64,000 nucleotides of DNA from Loripinus fragilis (lineage: Eukaryota; Mollusca; Bivalvia; Lucinida; Lucinidae), in NCBI GenBank assembly GCA_964019695.1, contig OZ026524.1:62689066-62753065 (forward strand). Direction: 5' to 3'. How positions within the stretch are numbered: position 1 is the stretch's first letter; each line of letters starts with the position of its first letter. Below are positions 33,440 to 46,120 of this stretch, one piece after another. A program made the position numbers and the translations under genes. The notes beneath the pieces are model-generated. The model ran no database searches, had not been told where the DNA came from, and saw only the letters and a program-made list of their open reading frames with translations.

Positions 33440-34111
33440 CTCGTAGACAGGTCAGTTATATGGTATATCAAGTGCTGAATGGGCAGAATATATAATCCAC
33501 TTTGAGCAAATGGCGGAATGGAACAATTGGTCCAACACTCAAAAGACTAAAAAGATTTCTATTAAGTTGCGCGGTGAAGCCCAAAAATTGTTGGGAAGTT
33601 TATCTTCAGATCAGTACAACAATTATGAAACCCTTAAGACTACTCTATCACATAGGTTTAATCCACAGAAACGAGAAAGTGCATATAGTTGGAGTTCCGT
33701 AATCGCAGGCACAAGAAAGACGAAAGTCCTAGTGACTTTGGCTTCACTTTACGGCGTTTGAGTTTAAAGGCATTTCCAACACTTCCATACTCAGCGCTGG
33801 AGACGCATGTCTTGGATCAGTTTATTGCTGGTTAAGGGGTCCCAGAACTGCAGAAATTTGTGCAGTTCCAGCATCCAAAAACATTGGAAGCTGCAATTAA
33901 TTTGGCCATTGAGTATACAGCGTTCGTGGGAAACCTTGATAAGGTTATGAAGCCATCATTGGACAATGAAGGGGAAATAACTGCAACAATCAATGAGTTA
34001 GAATCGCAAAGAACTACCTCCCTTCGCCCCTTAGAGTTTAATTCGAATGTAACCAGGAACGAATTGGAACAAACTATTGAGGGCATTGTTTCTAAAAATG
34101 GGAGAAAATAG
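33440..34111 (+). pseudogene. gag: Element B gag capsid region, frameshifted
   Basis: The translation AEWAEYIIHFEQMAEWNNW, then KLRGEAQKLLGSLSSDQY and LKTTLSHRFNPQKRESAY aligns by eye with the capsid region of element A (KDYLVQFELAAQENGWNQ, LRGSAQALLSDL, LTERFEPQNQCEIY). The frame changes near 33700, has a stop at about 33834-33836 and continues at 33860-34111 (LEAAINLAIEYTAFV), equivalent to element A's DAVRLALKYEAF. Clearly a second, diverged Gypsy Gag. Confidence 0.75.
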
Positions 34112-34355
34112 AAAATCAAATGGGAGAATTATTACAGGCCATTCAAAACTCTAAAAACAATGAAAACCTCTCTGAGGACAATTCCAAAAGGAGATCCGTC
34201 GACTCCCCACCGAGGGCTCGATCTAGGTCTCGAATACCAGATCGTCTGTACCTCCGAAGAAGGGACAGTACACCTTAAGTATAGGGTCAAGGAATAATTC
34301 GCCCAATAGGCCAATGGCAAATGAATCGAGGCACATAGAGTCTCGACATATTATT

Positions 34356-34397
34356 TGTACATATTGTAATAGACAAGGGCATATTGAAAACAGGTGC
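34356..34397 (+). pseudogene. Element B nucleocapsid CCHC zinc knuckle
   Basis: CTYCNRQGHIENRC, a perfect CX2CX4HX4C knuckle, is immediately followed by an in-frame TGA. Its frame differs from the flanking capsid and protease frames, so at least two frameshifts surround it. Confidence 0.75.
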
Positions 34398-34654
34398 TGA
34401 ACTAAAATGAGAGATATGGAGAATGCATCACTCAGGGGTTCGTTAAACTAGAAGGGGTTGTCTCTAGGTCCGAGAGGCCAACCCAACCTTGTAAAATAAA
34501 ACATGGGCCATACAATCAAAAATTAGAGGGAAGTCAAAGTATAGAGTCAGGCAAGTCCATTATACCAATTCCCTAAATTATAATCGACCCTCCTGAGGAA
34601 GAGGTCAAAGGTCAAGGTCATAGGGATAAAAAAAGCCAACACACAATTAAACCA

Positions 34655-35422
34655 GTGGTTGAGAATAATAGCCAGTCAGAGAGCAGAGTTATAAAAGATA
34701 AATCTCAGTCAGATTTTGAGTTGACCTCTCAAGGTCATAGGACTCAAGGTCAAGGTCAAGGGGAGATCTTAGATATTTCCTTGACTTGTCCATCTAAATA
34801 CAAATTGGGGGATGTTAGGGTCCCTTGTAACGAAAATGATTCAAATAAGGATGAGTCCATTACCCCAGTCAGAGGTCAAGGTCAAATTATCAAACTGCTT
34901 CAGTCTGGTAGAGCTGGTAATGATGGTAATTTTAGTCAATTAAGTATATCTGATGAGGAAAATCTTGTATATAGTTTTCCCTTTGCAGAAGACTTCGAGT
35001 TTGGCAAAAATGATTTAAGTCAAAATAGACCACCTGATATATTGCAGTCTGTTAATGCTACCTGTAATTATGTGTCTGGGAAAATAGGCTCAATCAGAGG
35101 AAAATTTTTGATCGACACATGTTCAAGTAACTATGTGATTTCTGAAAAAGTTTTCAATCGATTGTCAGGAGAAAATATTAATTTACTCCCCAGTAATCGT
35201 CAAGTATGTACTGCAGATGGTACATTTTTGAAAGTTAAAGGTAGCTGCACTTTGCAAATTCAGTTAGATCATTTATTGTTTGACCAAGAGTTCATTGTTG
35301 CCAATATCGAGGAGTCTCTGGGTATTCTAGGAATCAATTTCATAGATCAGTATGAGGTTGACATAAAGATCAAAAAGAAAGTCCTTAAGACAAACAATGG
35401 AAGAATCAAATTACATAAGTAA
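34655..35422 (+). pseudogene. Element B aspartic protease region, active-site glycine lost
   Basis: A 255-codon frame. The first half is polar, with GQGQ-rich words (TQGQGQGEI, RGQGQII) that reflect a repeated CAAGGTCAAGGT nucleotide motif. The second half has KFLIDTCSSNYVIS, the protease active site normally written DTGAS/DTGSS, and a later ESLGILGINFIDQY matching the flap-end ILGxDFL region. The catalytic Asp (35114-35116) is kept but the following Gly is Cys (codon TGT at 35120-35122), a one-base change from GGT. Retroviral-type proteases need that glycine, so activity is unlikely. Confidence 0.8.
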
Positions 35423-35776
35423 ACTTTGAAGGGTGCTGCAAAATTCAGCTATGTGACAAAGTTACGTTTCCACCACAATCTGAAACCTTTGTAAAAAACC
35501 TATACAGCTCAAAATTGTGCAGCACACTTGAATATAGTGGAACCTACCAGCAAATATATTGACTTAGGTTTGCTGATTAGCAAGACTTTGGTAGACACCT
35601 CTCAAACTCAGATGACTGTTTCTGTATTAAATGTTAGTAATAAAAGTGTTACTTTGAAACCAAATCTAACATTGGGAATCATTCATCCAATAGAAAAAAT
35701 CCATCTGTGATCAACTTTAGGATGGAAACGCATAGCACAAACCACATGAGGCTCCATTACCTGAGCATTTGCAGCC

Positions 35777-36949
35777 TTGGTGGACAATGTGTCTTCTGAA
35801 TTAACTGGTGAGGAAAAACAGAAATTGTCACCTGCGGTCAGGGAGATTCAAGATGTTTTCGCGTCCCCTGATGGAAAGCTAGGCCAGACCAATTTGGCCA
35901 AGCATTACATCAAAACAGGGGATACAAAACCATTTAAAATGCCATGCTGTAGAATACCCTTATTTAAAAGGCACATTGTAGAATCTGAGATTAGGAAAAT
36001 GCTGGATCAGGGTGTCATCGAACAAAGTACAAGTCCCTGGAATTCTCCCATCTGTCTGGTGGCTAAGAAGTCTGGGGAATGGCGATTTTGTATTGATTTA
36101 CATCACTGAATTTAGTGACAAGGCTGGATAGTTTTCCTTTACCTAGGATTGATTATACTCTGGATAGGCTTTCAAATTCTCAGTTCTATAGCACATTAGA
36201 CATGGCCTGTTGTTAATGGCAGTTGTCTCTCAGTGAGAAAGACCGTGAAGACTAGCTTTGCTTTGCCTGGCATAGGAACCTTTATGTTTAAAGTTATGTG
36301 TTTTGGTTTGAAGAATGCACCAGCTTCGTTTTCTCGGTTGATGGAGGTAGTCCTAAGACAGCTACAGTTTGATAAATGTTTAGTCTACCTAGACGACATC
36401 AATGTCTTAGGGAAAGATTTCAACACAGCTTTAGAAAGTTTGCTGGCTGTATTTTTGCGACTAAGACAGGCAAATTTAGAATTGAAAGTTTCAAAATGTC
36501 AACTGTTACAAAAACAGGTAGCTTTCTTAGGCCATTTGGTGTCCGATTTAGGTATCACTTGTGCACCAGATAAAGTTAAAAAAATAGAGGACTGGCCTCA
36601 ACCGAGAGACAAAACTGAAGTTAAGAGTTTCCTTGGTTTAGTTGGGTACTACAGGAAAATGGTGCCTTCAATCGCAGAAATAGCCATTCCATTGACACGG
36701 TTAACATGGAAAAAAGCTAAATTTGAGTGGGATTCAGAGCATGAGGCTGCTTTCTTTAAACTTAAGGAGAGGCTAATTCAGCCACCTATTTTGGCATTTC
36801 CCTTGGAAACAGGAGGGAAGTTTGTATTGGATACAGATGCTTCTGGTGTTGCAATCGTAGCAGTTCTGTCTCAATATCAGAATAATGAAGAAAGAGTCAT
36901 TGCTTATGGCAGCCATACCTTGAACCCGGCTCAGCTATTGTGCAACTAA
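35777..36949 (+). pseudogene. pol: Element B reverse transcriptase, split by frameshift and stops
   Basis: The frame at 35777-36109 holds the fingers region (VIEQSTSPWNSPICLV, KKSGEWRFCID) and then runs into TGA at 36107. A shifted frame (about 36112-36230) carries LDSFPLPRIDYTLDRL and the STLDMA catalytic block but has a TAA near 36214. The last part (36233-36949) has FGLKNAPASFSRLME, the YLDDINV catalytic box near 36385 and FLGHLVSDLGITCAPDKV, then the connection domain. Catalytic aspartates are still readable, but the coding frame is broken at least twice. Family assignment to Ty3/Gypsy rests on these boxes and on the order RT-RH-IN. Confidence 0.85.
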
Positions 36950-37187
36950 AAGAGAACTATACAGTGTAGTTTATTTTGTACAACATTTCAAACAATACTT
37001 GCTAGGACGTAGCTTTATTCTTCGTACAGATCATAAACCACTTATAAGGCTCAGTAATTTCAAGGAACCATCAGGCTTTCTGGCTAGGTGGATTAGTATA
37101 TTAGGGTATTTTGATTTTGATACTGTCTTTCGAGTAGGATATCTGCACTCAAATGCGGAAAGCATGAGCAGGAAACCAATCAAATAA
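36800..37187 (+). pseudogene. Element B RNase H domain
   Basis: FVLDTDASGVAIVAVLSQ is the first catalytic-aspartate strand of Gypsy RNase H; ATKRELYSVVYFVQHFKQYL, RSFILRTDHKPLIRL and HSNAESMSRKP (usually NxxADxLSR, here with Glu for Asp) complete it. A frameshift separates the two halves at about 36930-36950, where the first frame reaches TAA. Confidence 0.8.
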
Positions 37188-39635
37188 TTGTGTCCCTTTC
37201 CAGAATGCTCTGATTGCTTCCAAGGTGAACCTTCTTCCACTAGTGGTTCTATAACTTCACCAAGTACATGCCAACAGGTTCCATGTGATGATACCAGTAG
37301 TGCTTTACATTCCACAGTTGGGCCAGACATTATACCAAATTGGTTAGATGTGTGGACCAATGAGGAATTGCGACAGCTACAGCAACAAGATGTATGTATA
37401 AGCGAAATTTTGCGCTTAAAAGAACAATTTGATACAAAACCCTCAAAGTCAGAAATTCAACAAATCCATAAGGACATCATCACTTTATTGTCGCTTCAGT
37501 GATATAGTGTTGTAAGTGACATTTTGGTCAAAAATGAGTTATGCATACCGCTGGAAAGGGGATCAAATGTTCTATCTACTGGTGAAGGTTTAATTTGCTA
37601 TCTCCTCCCAGTAAGCTTAAAATCGCTGTGCGTTTCTGTTCTATCTACAAAAAGACAATTCCGTTCAGTGCTATAGTGTTCTAAGTGATTTTCATCCAAT
37701 GGCCAATGATGATTATGTCACGTAACTGGGTGAGTTCAGTGTCATACTGTTCTATCTACATATAATCACTTCCCTTGGAGAAATTGCTAAAAATTGCAGT
37801 AACCTCCCTTACATAAATTTAAATTTCTTAAATTGAAGCGGTTTGTCGCTCTTTTGACAAACTAATGGCTATATCGGCTACTTTTAGGTCCAAATAATCT
37901 GCTCAGTCAAAAATATAACGCAAATTGATCCATGGACAGAATAATAAGCTGTAGAAACAGATTACCTCCCTTACACATATCTAAACTGCTTTAATTGTAG
38001 TAATTTGTTGATGAAATTGCAATTCAATGGTTAAATCTGCTACTTTAGACCCAAATAATCAGTCCCGTCTAAAATTTTATACAAATTGACCCCATTGACA
38101 GAAAAATTAACTGTAGAAAAAATTACCTCCCTTGCATAAATTTTAATGGCATAATCCGTGCGGTTTGTTACTGTTATGCCAAATAAATGACTAAAACTGC
38201 TACTTTTAGGTACAAATAATCATTTCCGTTCAGACTAGTATATGAATTGACTCCATAAACAGAATAATAAGCTGTAGGAAAATATACAGAACACTATAGC
38301 ACTGAACGCAGGAGGCGATTTTAGGGCATAATGTTCTGTCTGCAAACTGTAAAAATGCCCGTAAATTCCATATTACTGTAAAAATTTCTTCAAACTAAAG
38401 CCATTTACACTGTATGTATATATATATTAACCCTCCGGTATGATTCAAAGATCTGTGATAAACAAGGCATCAAAAATCAGGATGCTAAAATTTTCAAACT
38501 CATTTTTCTCAAAACTTGTGCAATGGTAGATAGAACACTATAGCACTGAAGCGACGTTATGGCATCAGTGGGAACTGTTAAAAGTAGTTGATCATTTGTT
38601 ATATAAGCAAATTGATGATGATATGGGAGTCCAGAGGTTGCAACTACTGACACCAAGAGAAATAAGGGACATTATCTTTATCCATTTACACGAGCAACGT
38701 TATGCTGGCCATTTAGGGAGAGATCGTACTTTAGCTGCAATAAAGAAAAGATTTTATTGGCCTGGCATGGGAGAAGGTGTAGCTCGTTGGTGTAAGGAGT
38801 GTCAGGTTTGTGCTCGTAGGAAACCAGGACCTGGTAAGGGTAAATCAACACTTCAACAATTCAAAGTTTTTCAACCCATGTCTGTCTTTGCAGTCGATGT
38901 ATTGGGTCCATTGCCGCGAACTAACAACTCCAACGAATACATAATCGTATGTGGTTGTTATTTAACGAAATGGAAGGAAGCTTTTGCTGTGCCTAATCAT
39001 ACTGCAGCCACTGTGGCAGATAAGCTAGTTCAGGAAGTGTTCCTTAGGTTTGGGTTTCCTACTCAATTACACAGCGATCAAGGTCGTGAATTCGAAAGTG
39101 ACCTATTTCAGGCTATGTGCAGTCTACTAGCATAGAGAAGACTAGGACTGTCAGCTACAATCCGAAATCTGACGGTCTCATTGAAAGATTTAACAGAACT
39201 TTGGCAGCAATGCTCGCTATGTTCGTTGATGCCAATCAGAAAGACTGGGACGACCATTTACCATATGTTATGGCCGCATATAAGGCAACTCAGCACACAA
39301 GTACAGGAGTGTCACCCAATTTACTAATGTTAAATAGGGAGCTTAATTATCCTTTGAATTTAATGGTGGGTCCTCCTCCCAATCAAAACATGGAACAGTG
39401 TCCCATAAAGTACATTCAGTGGGTTCAACAGGCTATGTTGAATGCCTTTACTTTTACCCATGGGCAGCTTGGTCTGGCAGCAAAACGCCAGAAAAGGGGT
39501 TACGAACGTGGGTTGAAGCCTCGAGAGTATAAGGAAGGATCTTGGGTTTGGAGATGGTATCCCCTGCAGCTTCACAATAGTTGGGATTGGGGTGGATTAG
39601 ACCATATCTGGTCATCAAATAGGTTTCCTTTATGA
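37188..39635 (+). pseudogene. Element B integrase, interrupted and frameshifted
   Basis: The linker 37188-37484 leads into a coding stretch that is cut at 37489-38556 by a TIR element and resumes at 38561. The zinc domain reads H-x4-H (YAGHLGRDRT) and later CKECQVC. Of the DDE core, the first Asp lies in FAVDVLGPLP, the second in LHSDQGREF and the Glu in GLIERFNRTL, all present. A frame change near 39117-39135 splits the core between the second and third catalytic residues, and another near 39560-39630 precedes the C-terminal domain. The interruption plus frameshifts make it inactive. Confidence 0.85.
37485..38560. mobile_element. TIR element with central tandem repeats inserted in integrase
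   Basis: The element proper is 37489-38556 (1068 bp), flanked by TTAT at 37485-37488 and 38557-38560. Inverted ends: GTCGCTTCAGTGATATAGTG on the left; the inverse of GTCGCTTCAGTGCTATAGTG on the right. Related words (TTCAGTGCTATAGTGTTCTA) recur just inside each end (near 37673 and 38290). The core holds about three tandem copies of a ~161 bp unit starting ACCTCCCTT (37802, 37964, 38125). The integrase reading resumes directly after the right TTAT, which supports the duplication. No ORF, so non-autonomous. Superfamily unknown. Confidence 0.85.
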
Positions 39636-39904
39636 CATATAGAATCCAAAAGGACATGGATAGTAATCCACTTGTGGTCCATGTCGACCAACTTAAGCCC
39701 TTTCAGGGGAGAAAACACCCTGAAAATTGGTTAAGGGAACGTGAAATGGAACCTGAATCACCTGGGCCTCAACCCATACAGCAAGAAACGCCTATGCTGG
39801 TACGTAGTAGACGAGGGAGGGTGATTAGGTCTCGTGATCTACTCACCAGAGTAGGAAAGAAAAAAATATATGTTAAAAAAATCATTGTTAGAACTAGGTG
39901 GTAG
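39632..39904 (+). pseudogene. Element B integrase C-terminal / pol tail
   Basis: MTYRIQKDMDSNPLVVHVDQLKPF resembles the chromo-like or SH3-like C-terminal segment of Gypsy integrases (VxYRIQ..VVHVDxLKPF). It ends in a basic KKKIYVKKIIVRTRW tail and a TAG. It is frame-shifted relative to the preceding part. Confidence 0.7.
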
Positions 39905-42900
39905 GATATTAATTGTATAGAAAATTCACTGCTTATGTTGAGCTGTATAGTTTTTGAAATGTTGACCTGGAGTAGCCTTTCCTTTAAATTATGTTAATTA
40001 GTTACATTTTCCCATTTAAAGTATTAATCAACGTCAGATTGTTGTGATACTGTGGAAGATTTTTTTAGATAAATCAAAGTTTTTCAGGATTACCATTTTT
40101 CTCTATGAAAAAAAGAGAAATCTGACAATTTTTAAAAACAAATTATATTTAAAAACTACAAGACTTATCAAAGTCCAGTACTTTCACATTACTAGTTGAA
40201 GGCCACACTTTTATTGTGACAATGACTGTATATTTACAAGGCATATGACTCTGTATAAATATTTATATATTCCATTACATTTTTCAAAGGTTTGGCAGGA
40301 CACCTGGTTTACTATATTTTACAGATACTCTAGAATGGGGTTTTGTGCATTAAATTATTTTTGTTCTTGTTTAAGCCTATTGCTTAAGCAACAATAAAAA
40401 TAAATAAATAAAAATAAATGAAATAGGGAAATAAATGAATAACCCTTTAATTCTGGAGTGGTCTGCAAGGGTGTATATATGGTTTATTCATGTAAATATT
40501 ATCATATCGTAATTAAGCCAGTGCATGAGACTTCCAACAATGTAGTATGTGCAACCAGCAAAGCCACAGATCAGCCTGAACATACGCGCAGTCTAATCAG
40601 AGCCTTTGCTAGTCGCTTGAGTGTTTTGTGAGTGTTAAGCTAAGTTGCCATAAAACTCTGGTTCCGAAAGTCCCTGGCGGAAGAGAGATTCAAGTTTGAC
40701 ATGGAAATAAGATACCAAATCATACTATCAGCGATAAAATCTACAAAAAAAGTTTTGTGAAGTTTATGATACCAAAAGCCTTGTTGTAGAAGTTTCTGAG
40801 TTAACAATGCAAGTGTTGAAGTCTGCAACATGGCTAGATGCTAAAGTAAATGGGATGAGTGGAGAGATATAAACTCCATAGGATGTAGAGCGAGAAACAT
40901 AATCGTCTAAAAATGGGAAATTGATTATTTCAAAATCAAAATCGTCACGTTTAAACGTAAATTTTGGTAGATACAATAGCTGATTTCATAGGCCTTCTGT
41001 AATTTTCAGGATTTTCATCTGGACTCAAGTCACATTTACTAATATCACATGACTACCTTAGCCAATCGAAATTACTTTTGTTACCAGGAGACCGAGCAGC
41101 AAATGTGCTCGAGGTCAGTATCAAAACACCATAGGAAACTCTGTTTTGTAAGTAAACCGGTTTGTATATATTGCATACGAAGTGGCAATTAGTTGTAAGG
41201 GGCCACTTAACGCCGCTTTGTATGTTTATTGTTACCTCGAAATCCAATTTTATGCTTTTAAAACAGCAGCCCGTGGTCGTTTATATTCTGACATCAATAC
41301 TGAGTACGTCACAGCACTCATGTCACTGACTGAGTCAGTGTTTATGTAAACACTTCAACATTTGACGAATGGCTCAAAATCTCGTCAAAAACATCATCGG
41401 TAATGTGACATCCAGCTATCAAGTCAATCTAGCAATAGAAATTCCTAATTTAACCAAGAACTACATAAATTAGTACAATTTTACTTGTCGACAATGGGCT
41501 TCTGCAATGCATTTTTTTAAATATACAGCAGGTTGTTGGGAATTTTTGTTTGATTGGCCAGATATTTTCTATTGGGGAGAGCTAATCAGAATGTGTCGGG
41601 AAAACTCAGTATGAAATTACTTATATCATTAGAAATAGACAAATGCAAATCCGAAAGCGAGGATTTGGTATCAGAGGAATTTTTTTATTCAGTTGAAGCT
41701 CTTAAGGGTATATTTGACTTAAAATACTGTCAAAAGATATATAATAGGCTGTTAAAAGTTCTATTTTTCAAAGCTAATTAGCACAAAGAGTATTTATTTC
41801 TTTTGAGCTTTTAGCTGTTCTATTATTTATGGTAAAAGTCTTTCAAAAGACAGAAGTGTACTACAGGTACCTTGTTAATTATGTCTCCCCAATATGGTTT
41901 TATCACAAAACGTTTATGTGTTTGAAGCAATTTTCACCAAATTTTGTGATTTTTAAAAACACTTTGCATATGATAAATGCAACAAATCGTATTATGCTTA
42001 CCAAAAATTAAGAATATCGCAAAATAACTTCTTTTTTTATTATCATGAATTTCAGACCCCACCCCACTCGACCAGCCATAGCTTTTAACATTGATTTCAG
42101 CTACTACACTGATGTACCACACAAGAAGCTCTAAAACAGTGTTCTAGGGGTTATAAAAACAGGTATATACTACTAAACCCATCGATGATACTTGCACACC
42201 TGGTGCAAATTATGCATACGAACGCTTCAGATACCATTTTAGAACACAACAACACAACCACCACATTTCAAGTTGATTTAACAAAAATATTTGTGTGACA
42301 CACTCAAGTGGAAACAAAACAAAAATAACCTCATCTGAGGACACATGTACCCAAAGTATCTTGAAAGTCTGTACATATTTGACGGAGTGTAGTTAAATCC
42401 TTTGGCATTACGCTATCATCTGTCATCTTCAAGGCCATCTAACGACAATTAAATTATTGCATAAAAACAGTGCTATTAACCCCCAAAAAGCCATGTAAAA
42501 ATCAGGCAATTCACGTGCTGTTGATGCACAGCTTTTGTACTTTACATATAAATGTACGCAATCTAGGCCATCACAAAAGTTGACGTCATCAACAGTTACG
42601 TGCATAGAAACAAACGTTATTTAGTGGCGTTAGGATGACGCAAGTCTTTTCTCTGGAGACCCATTATTACGTAGAATTGCCAAATCGACTTTTGAAATGA
42701 CGATTTACCAACTTCAACCTTAGCTAATACAGTAGACACCATCAATTAATGGTGGGCCTATCTGATTCTATTTCAAAAGAGAAAATGTTCAACTTAACTG
42801 GAAATTGGTATTTATGTATCCGAATGGTTGGTGGTACATGCGAAAAATGGAAGAATTTTAAAGATGGGTGTCATTACCTAGGACACAAAGAATTCTTAGC

Positions 42901-45386
42901 AACAGTCTGTATAAATAAAAATCTTGGTGGCTAGAATTTGCCCTGACATTAAACATTATGAACCAATAAGTTTTGCAAGTACACCTGCAAATTTACTCTG
43001 ATAATAGTAATAATAAAAAGAACAATCATTTAAAAAAATACTTATTTACAGAACATTTTTAACATTAGTCTAAAGAAACACATACACGAGAACAAAGCAC
43101 AAAAGACACAATAAACACATGCCTTGCGTTTATAGAAAGCATAACTAAAGCAAATTTTATCTTAAAATATCAAGGAATGTTTCTACTTTGCAAACGAATA
43201 AAGGACTCATATATTAGAATAGTAATAGGTTATATTCTCATTTCAGATTGACTTAAACCTGCACTAAACGTGATAATACTGTAGAAGGGTTTTTACATGC
43301 AATAAAACATAGACTGTTTCTATTTTGCACATTAAGCAGGTGTCAATGTTAATTGTAATGTCTTTTTAGATGAAACACTAATAGTGCCTTCAAGTTGCTG
43401 CAATTTCATCAAAAGTCAACCATAAACCAACAACTGTTCGTCATATGCGTTGTATTTACATAGCAAAGCACATACATTTGAAATTTCTTCTTTCTGAATG
43501 TACAACGAAGCATATCTTCTCAATCCTGGATTGAATATTTAAATAAAAAACAACAAAAACATGTTGCTTCGTAAATTAGGAAATAACCCATGCTTGACCA
43601 CTGATCATAAACTCATTTCATGTTTCTATAAAATAAAATCGTAAAGATCCGTCAACCTTTCTAAAATACACTGATAACTCTGATAGGTCAGTCCTGGTCC
43701 CGAGGTTTTAATTTTTTCATGTTCAGCTCAAATGAGCATGATATTTCAACTGATATCAGATACTAAAAGGCTGGAATATTAAGATTTTCCCAGCGTTTGA
43801 ACACTCAGACGTTGCATTTATACCGCTTATGATAAATGTTATATAAGACGAATATTTGCTGGCAGTTAGCATGTATGAGCAGGATAAATTTCTTGCTAAT
43901 TTGAGTTGAATTTGAAAAAAAAGTTTTATGGTCAAAAGGCCAGATCATTGGCAGGAAGATGCCTTTTTGAAGTTCAACACTAAAACGAGTCAAATGATCT
44001 TTTCCTCCTTCTGCACTTTGAATGCGCCGTAAATACGTAGAAAACGAATATTTTTCATCACAAATTAATCAGATATCAAATGTTTAATTCCAACCTATAG
44101 GTCAAATTAAGTGCGCACTTTGGGTGTAAAATCTAATTATTTTCTAAACATTTAACCAGTTTACAAAAAAGGTTTCGTGTCCTCAAAAGAATCGCCTTTG
44201 AGATTAAAGATGAAAATAATTCAGTAACTTTTTACTTCTATTTGTTGAAAGTTCTTCCAACATCTGATCTGTTTAATATAATTACGTTAAGGAATATGTC
44301 AGTTAAGCATAAGCCTTCTAATTTAGGGCTACAAAATACAAATTAATGGGACCCTTAGGGAAATAGATATTACCCTTAAGATTAGATTTTTCGTTTATTA
44401 GTAAAGTGAATTTAATAATGAGTGTTTGTGCTTCAGTGTATCCGTAACTGAAAGCGATATATGAATTGAATGTACGCTGTCATTTATTAAATGCCAATAA
44501 GTTTTCATTTACATGTACGAATATTTCTTGCCATAAGATGCTTCAAAATATAAAAGTGCTCAATTAAAAATCCAATCAACTTACGTATAAGCTTATGTAC
44601 ATGATTATTTAGGTACACATTTTTGATTTTAAAAAATGTTTTCTAATTTGGTGTGACAACCTTTATTTCTAATTTTGGGACATTGTGTCTAATGTACGAG
44701 ACAGATTGTTTTTAAGAGAGAACACAGTCAGCGTGGGCTTCATTCAATCGACACACTTCTATATTTATAAGTTTGTCCTCTCCTAATAGTGTTGCAAGCA
44801 ACAGCAATTCCTCTATCAACAAATAGTTGTAAAATTATTGAATAAACGTTACCAAGTTTCTAGTTTTACAAAGACGAACTGTTCTCCCAAATACGTGAAT
44901 TTTCTGTTAATGACGTATGGAATAACAATATATGATTGTGTTAAATGACGAAATAGGGCATACTTAGCAAAATTGCTTATAAATGATGTCATTTAAACCA
45001 AATATTGTTGGACTTGTCCCGTAAGTTAGGTCTCGTAAATTAGACAATTTATCTATATGTTGACAAAGAATTGCTGATAAGGATTTTGCAATCAAACTTT
45101 GCGCTTAAAGTAACCCTTTTACGCAAAGATCAATACAGCACTTGTCATTACTGAAGATTATATTTACTCTATGTTGTTCTTAGGAAACATTATCAGCTCC
45201 AAAGCAAATGTCTCGTAAATGATAAAGCTTATTTTCCGTTTTGAAAGTATAAAAAGCGTCATCTGACGTATTTTACTATCAAGAGCATGATATCAAGCAG
45301 TCGATTATTAGTTTATATGATTTAAAACACATCTTCTAAAGGCAAGTTGAAGTTTTATCTATTGTATTTGGTATGTGATAATTGGG
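39905..45386. other. Long stretch without recognised gene
   Basis: About 5.5 kb, AT-rich. An A/T-rich simple tract (AAATAAATAAAT type) lies at about 40391-40437. A partial MITE lies at 40517-40640. The other open frames are below 80 codons and show no domain or splice context. The first 500 bp could contain the unrecognised 3' LTR or UTR of element B. Confidence 0.45.
40517..40640. mobile_element. MITE with GCCAGTGCATGAGA end, partial copy
   Basis: GCCAGTGCATGAGACTTCCAAC, GTATGTGCAACCAGCAAAGCC and CAGATCAGCCTGAACATACG are the inverted counterpart of the right part of 53367-53604. Only one end is recognisable. Confidence 0.65.
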
Positions 45387-45392
45387 TTTATT
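45387..45392 (-). terminator. Candidate poly(A) signal of the receptor gene
   Basis: AATAAA on the minus strand about 110 bp past the stop codon of the receptor's last exon. One of several possible sites in AT-rich DNA. Confidence 0.4.
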
Positions 45393-45498
45393 GTTTGGAC
45401 TCGTAAATTTGTTGGATTTGGCAACAAAACAGACGATGTAAGAACTTCTGAGATTTATCCTTCTGGTAGCCAAAGGAGGTAATTTCCTCACATGCTCT

Positions 45499-45706
45499 TT
45501 ATGGTTCCTCTGTGGCTGACTGAGCTTTGCCCGAATTACATGAGGCAGTTATTGACAGGGTATTGGAGCTTATTATCTTTGCAGGACTTTTGTTAGAAGC
45601 TGTTTCCTTTGGCTGTTTGTTGTACACCGGCATATAATGTTTAGGCTTGGTGTTTGCTGGGCCTTTCCTCTTGACAATCAAGTTGTACAGGTTCTTGCGA
45701 AATTTC
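45499..45706 (-). CDS. Receptor gene, last coding exon (helix 8 and C-tail)
   Basis: The minus strand shows CTCTCCATTGCAG as acceptor, then a frame starting with the third base of a codon that the TM7 exon leaves open. It encodes KFRKNLYNLIVKRKG, matching the amphipathic helix 8 (xFRxxLYN) that follows TM7 in class A GPCRs, then a polar tail of about 55 residues rich in Lys, Ser, Asn, Thr ending SATEEP and TAA. Tail serines/threonines could be kinase sites. It is separated from the TM7 exon by a 5.1 kb intron. Phase agreement across all three introns of the model makes this the best supported gene in the window. Confidence 0.8.
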
Positions 45707-46120
45707 CTGCAATGGAGAGAACATATTAATCCATCATAAGTGTAAGGGTGGGATAGGGAAACAGTCCCGAGGATCACAGATTGGCATCACGAGTTTTGCC
45801 AAATGATGACAAATGGTGATCACGAGGGACGGATTTTTCTATCTCATCCTCACACGAATAGTGGATTCCTTTTCTTGCTCATCACAAAGTACCGCATTAA
45901 ATATTGGAAAAAAACATGAAAAATGCTTCCAGAAAATTCTGAATTTGCTGAGATGTGACATGATGATGTCATTTTAATATTACAATGACGTCACGGACCG
46001 ACGTGCGGCCAGCGTGCGGCCGACGTGCAACTGTGCGTTTTTTATCTTTATGACGGGCTGGTACGGTCATGTGAGATAAATATATAATTCATCATTGATG
46101 TTCAGTGAGGACAGAAAAAT

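Larger units (their letters stand above)
31366..39904 (+). mobile_element. Element B: decayed Ty3/Gypsy retrotransposon
   Basis: On the plus strand in order: a Gln/Asn/Val/Pro repeat region, gag capsid region, zinc knuckle, aspartic protease, reverse transcriptase with YLDD, RNase H, integrase with zinc and DDE motifs, and a basic C-terminal domain. PR-RT-RH-IN order defines Ty3/Gypsy. Several frameshifts and stops break every domain, so it is dead. Element A lies immediately upstream and a 1.07 kb TIR element interrupts the integrase. LTRs were not found: I compared 39.9-40.45 kb with 21.5-23.1 and 31.37-31.47 kb and saw no convincing direct repeat, so both limits are provisional. Confidence 0.8.

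Noticed and set aside
37489..38556. Considered as an intron of element B's pol gene
   Set aside because: Inverted ends, TTAT duplication and inner tandem repeats show a transposon; no GT-AG borders at the edges.
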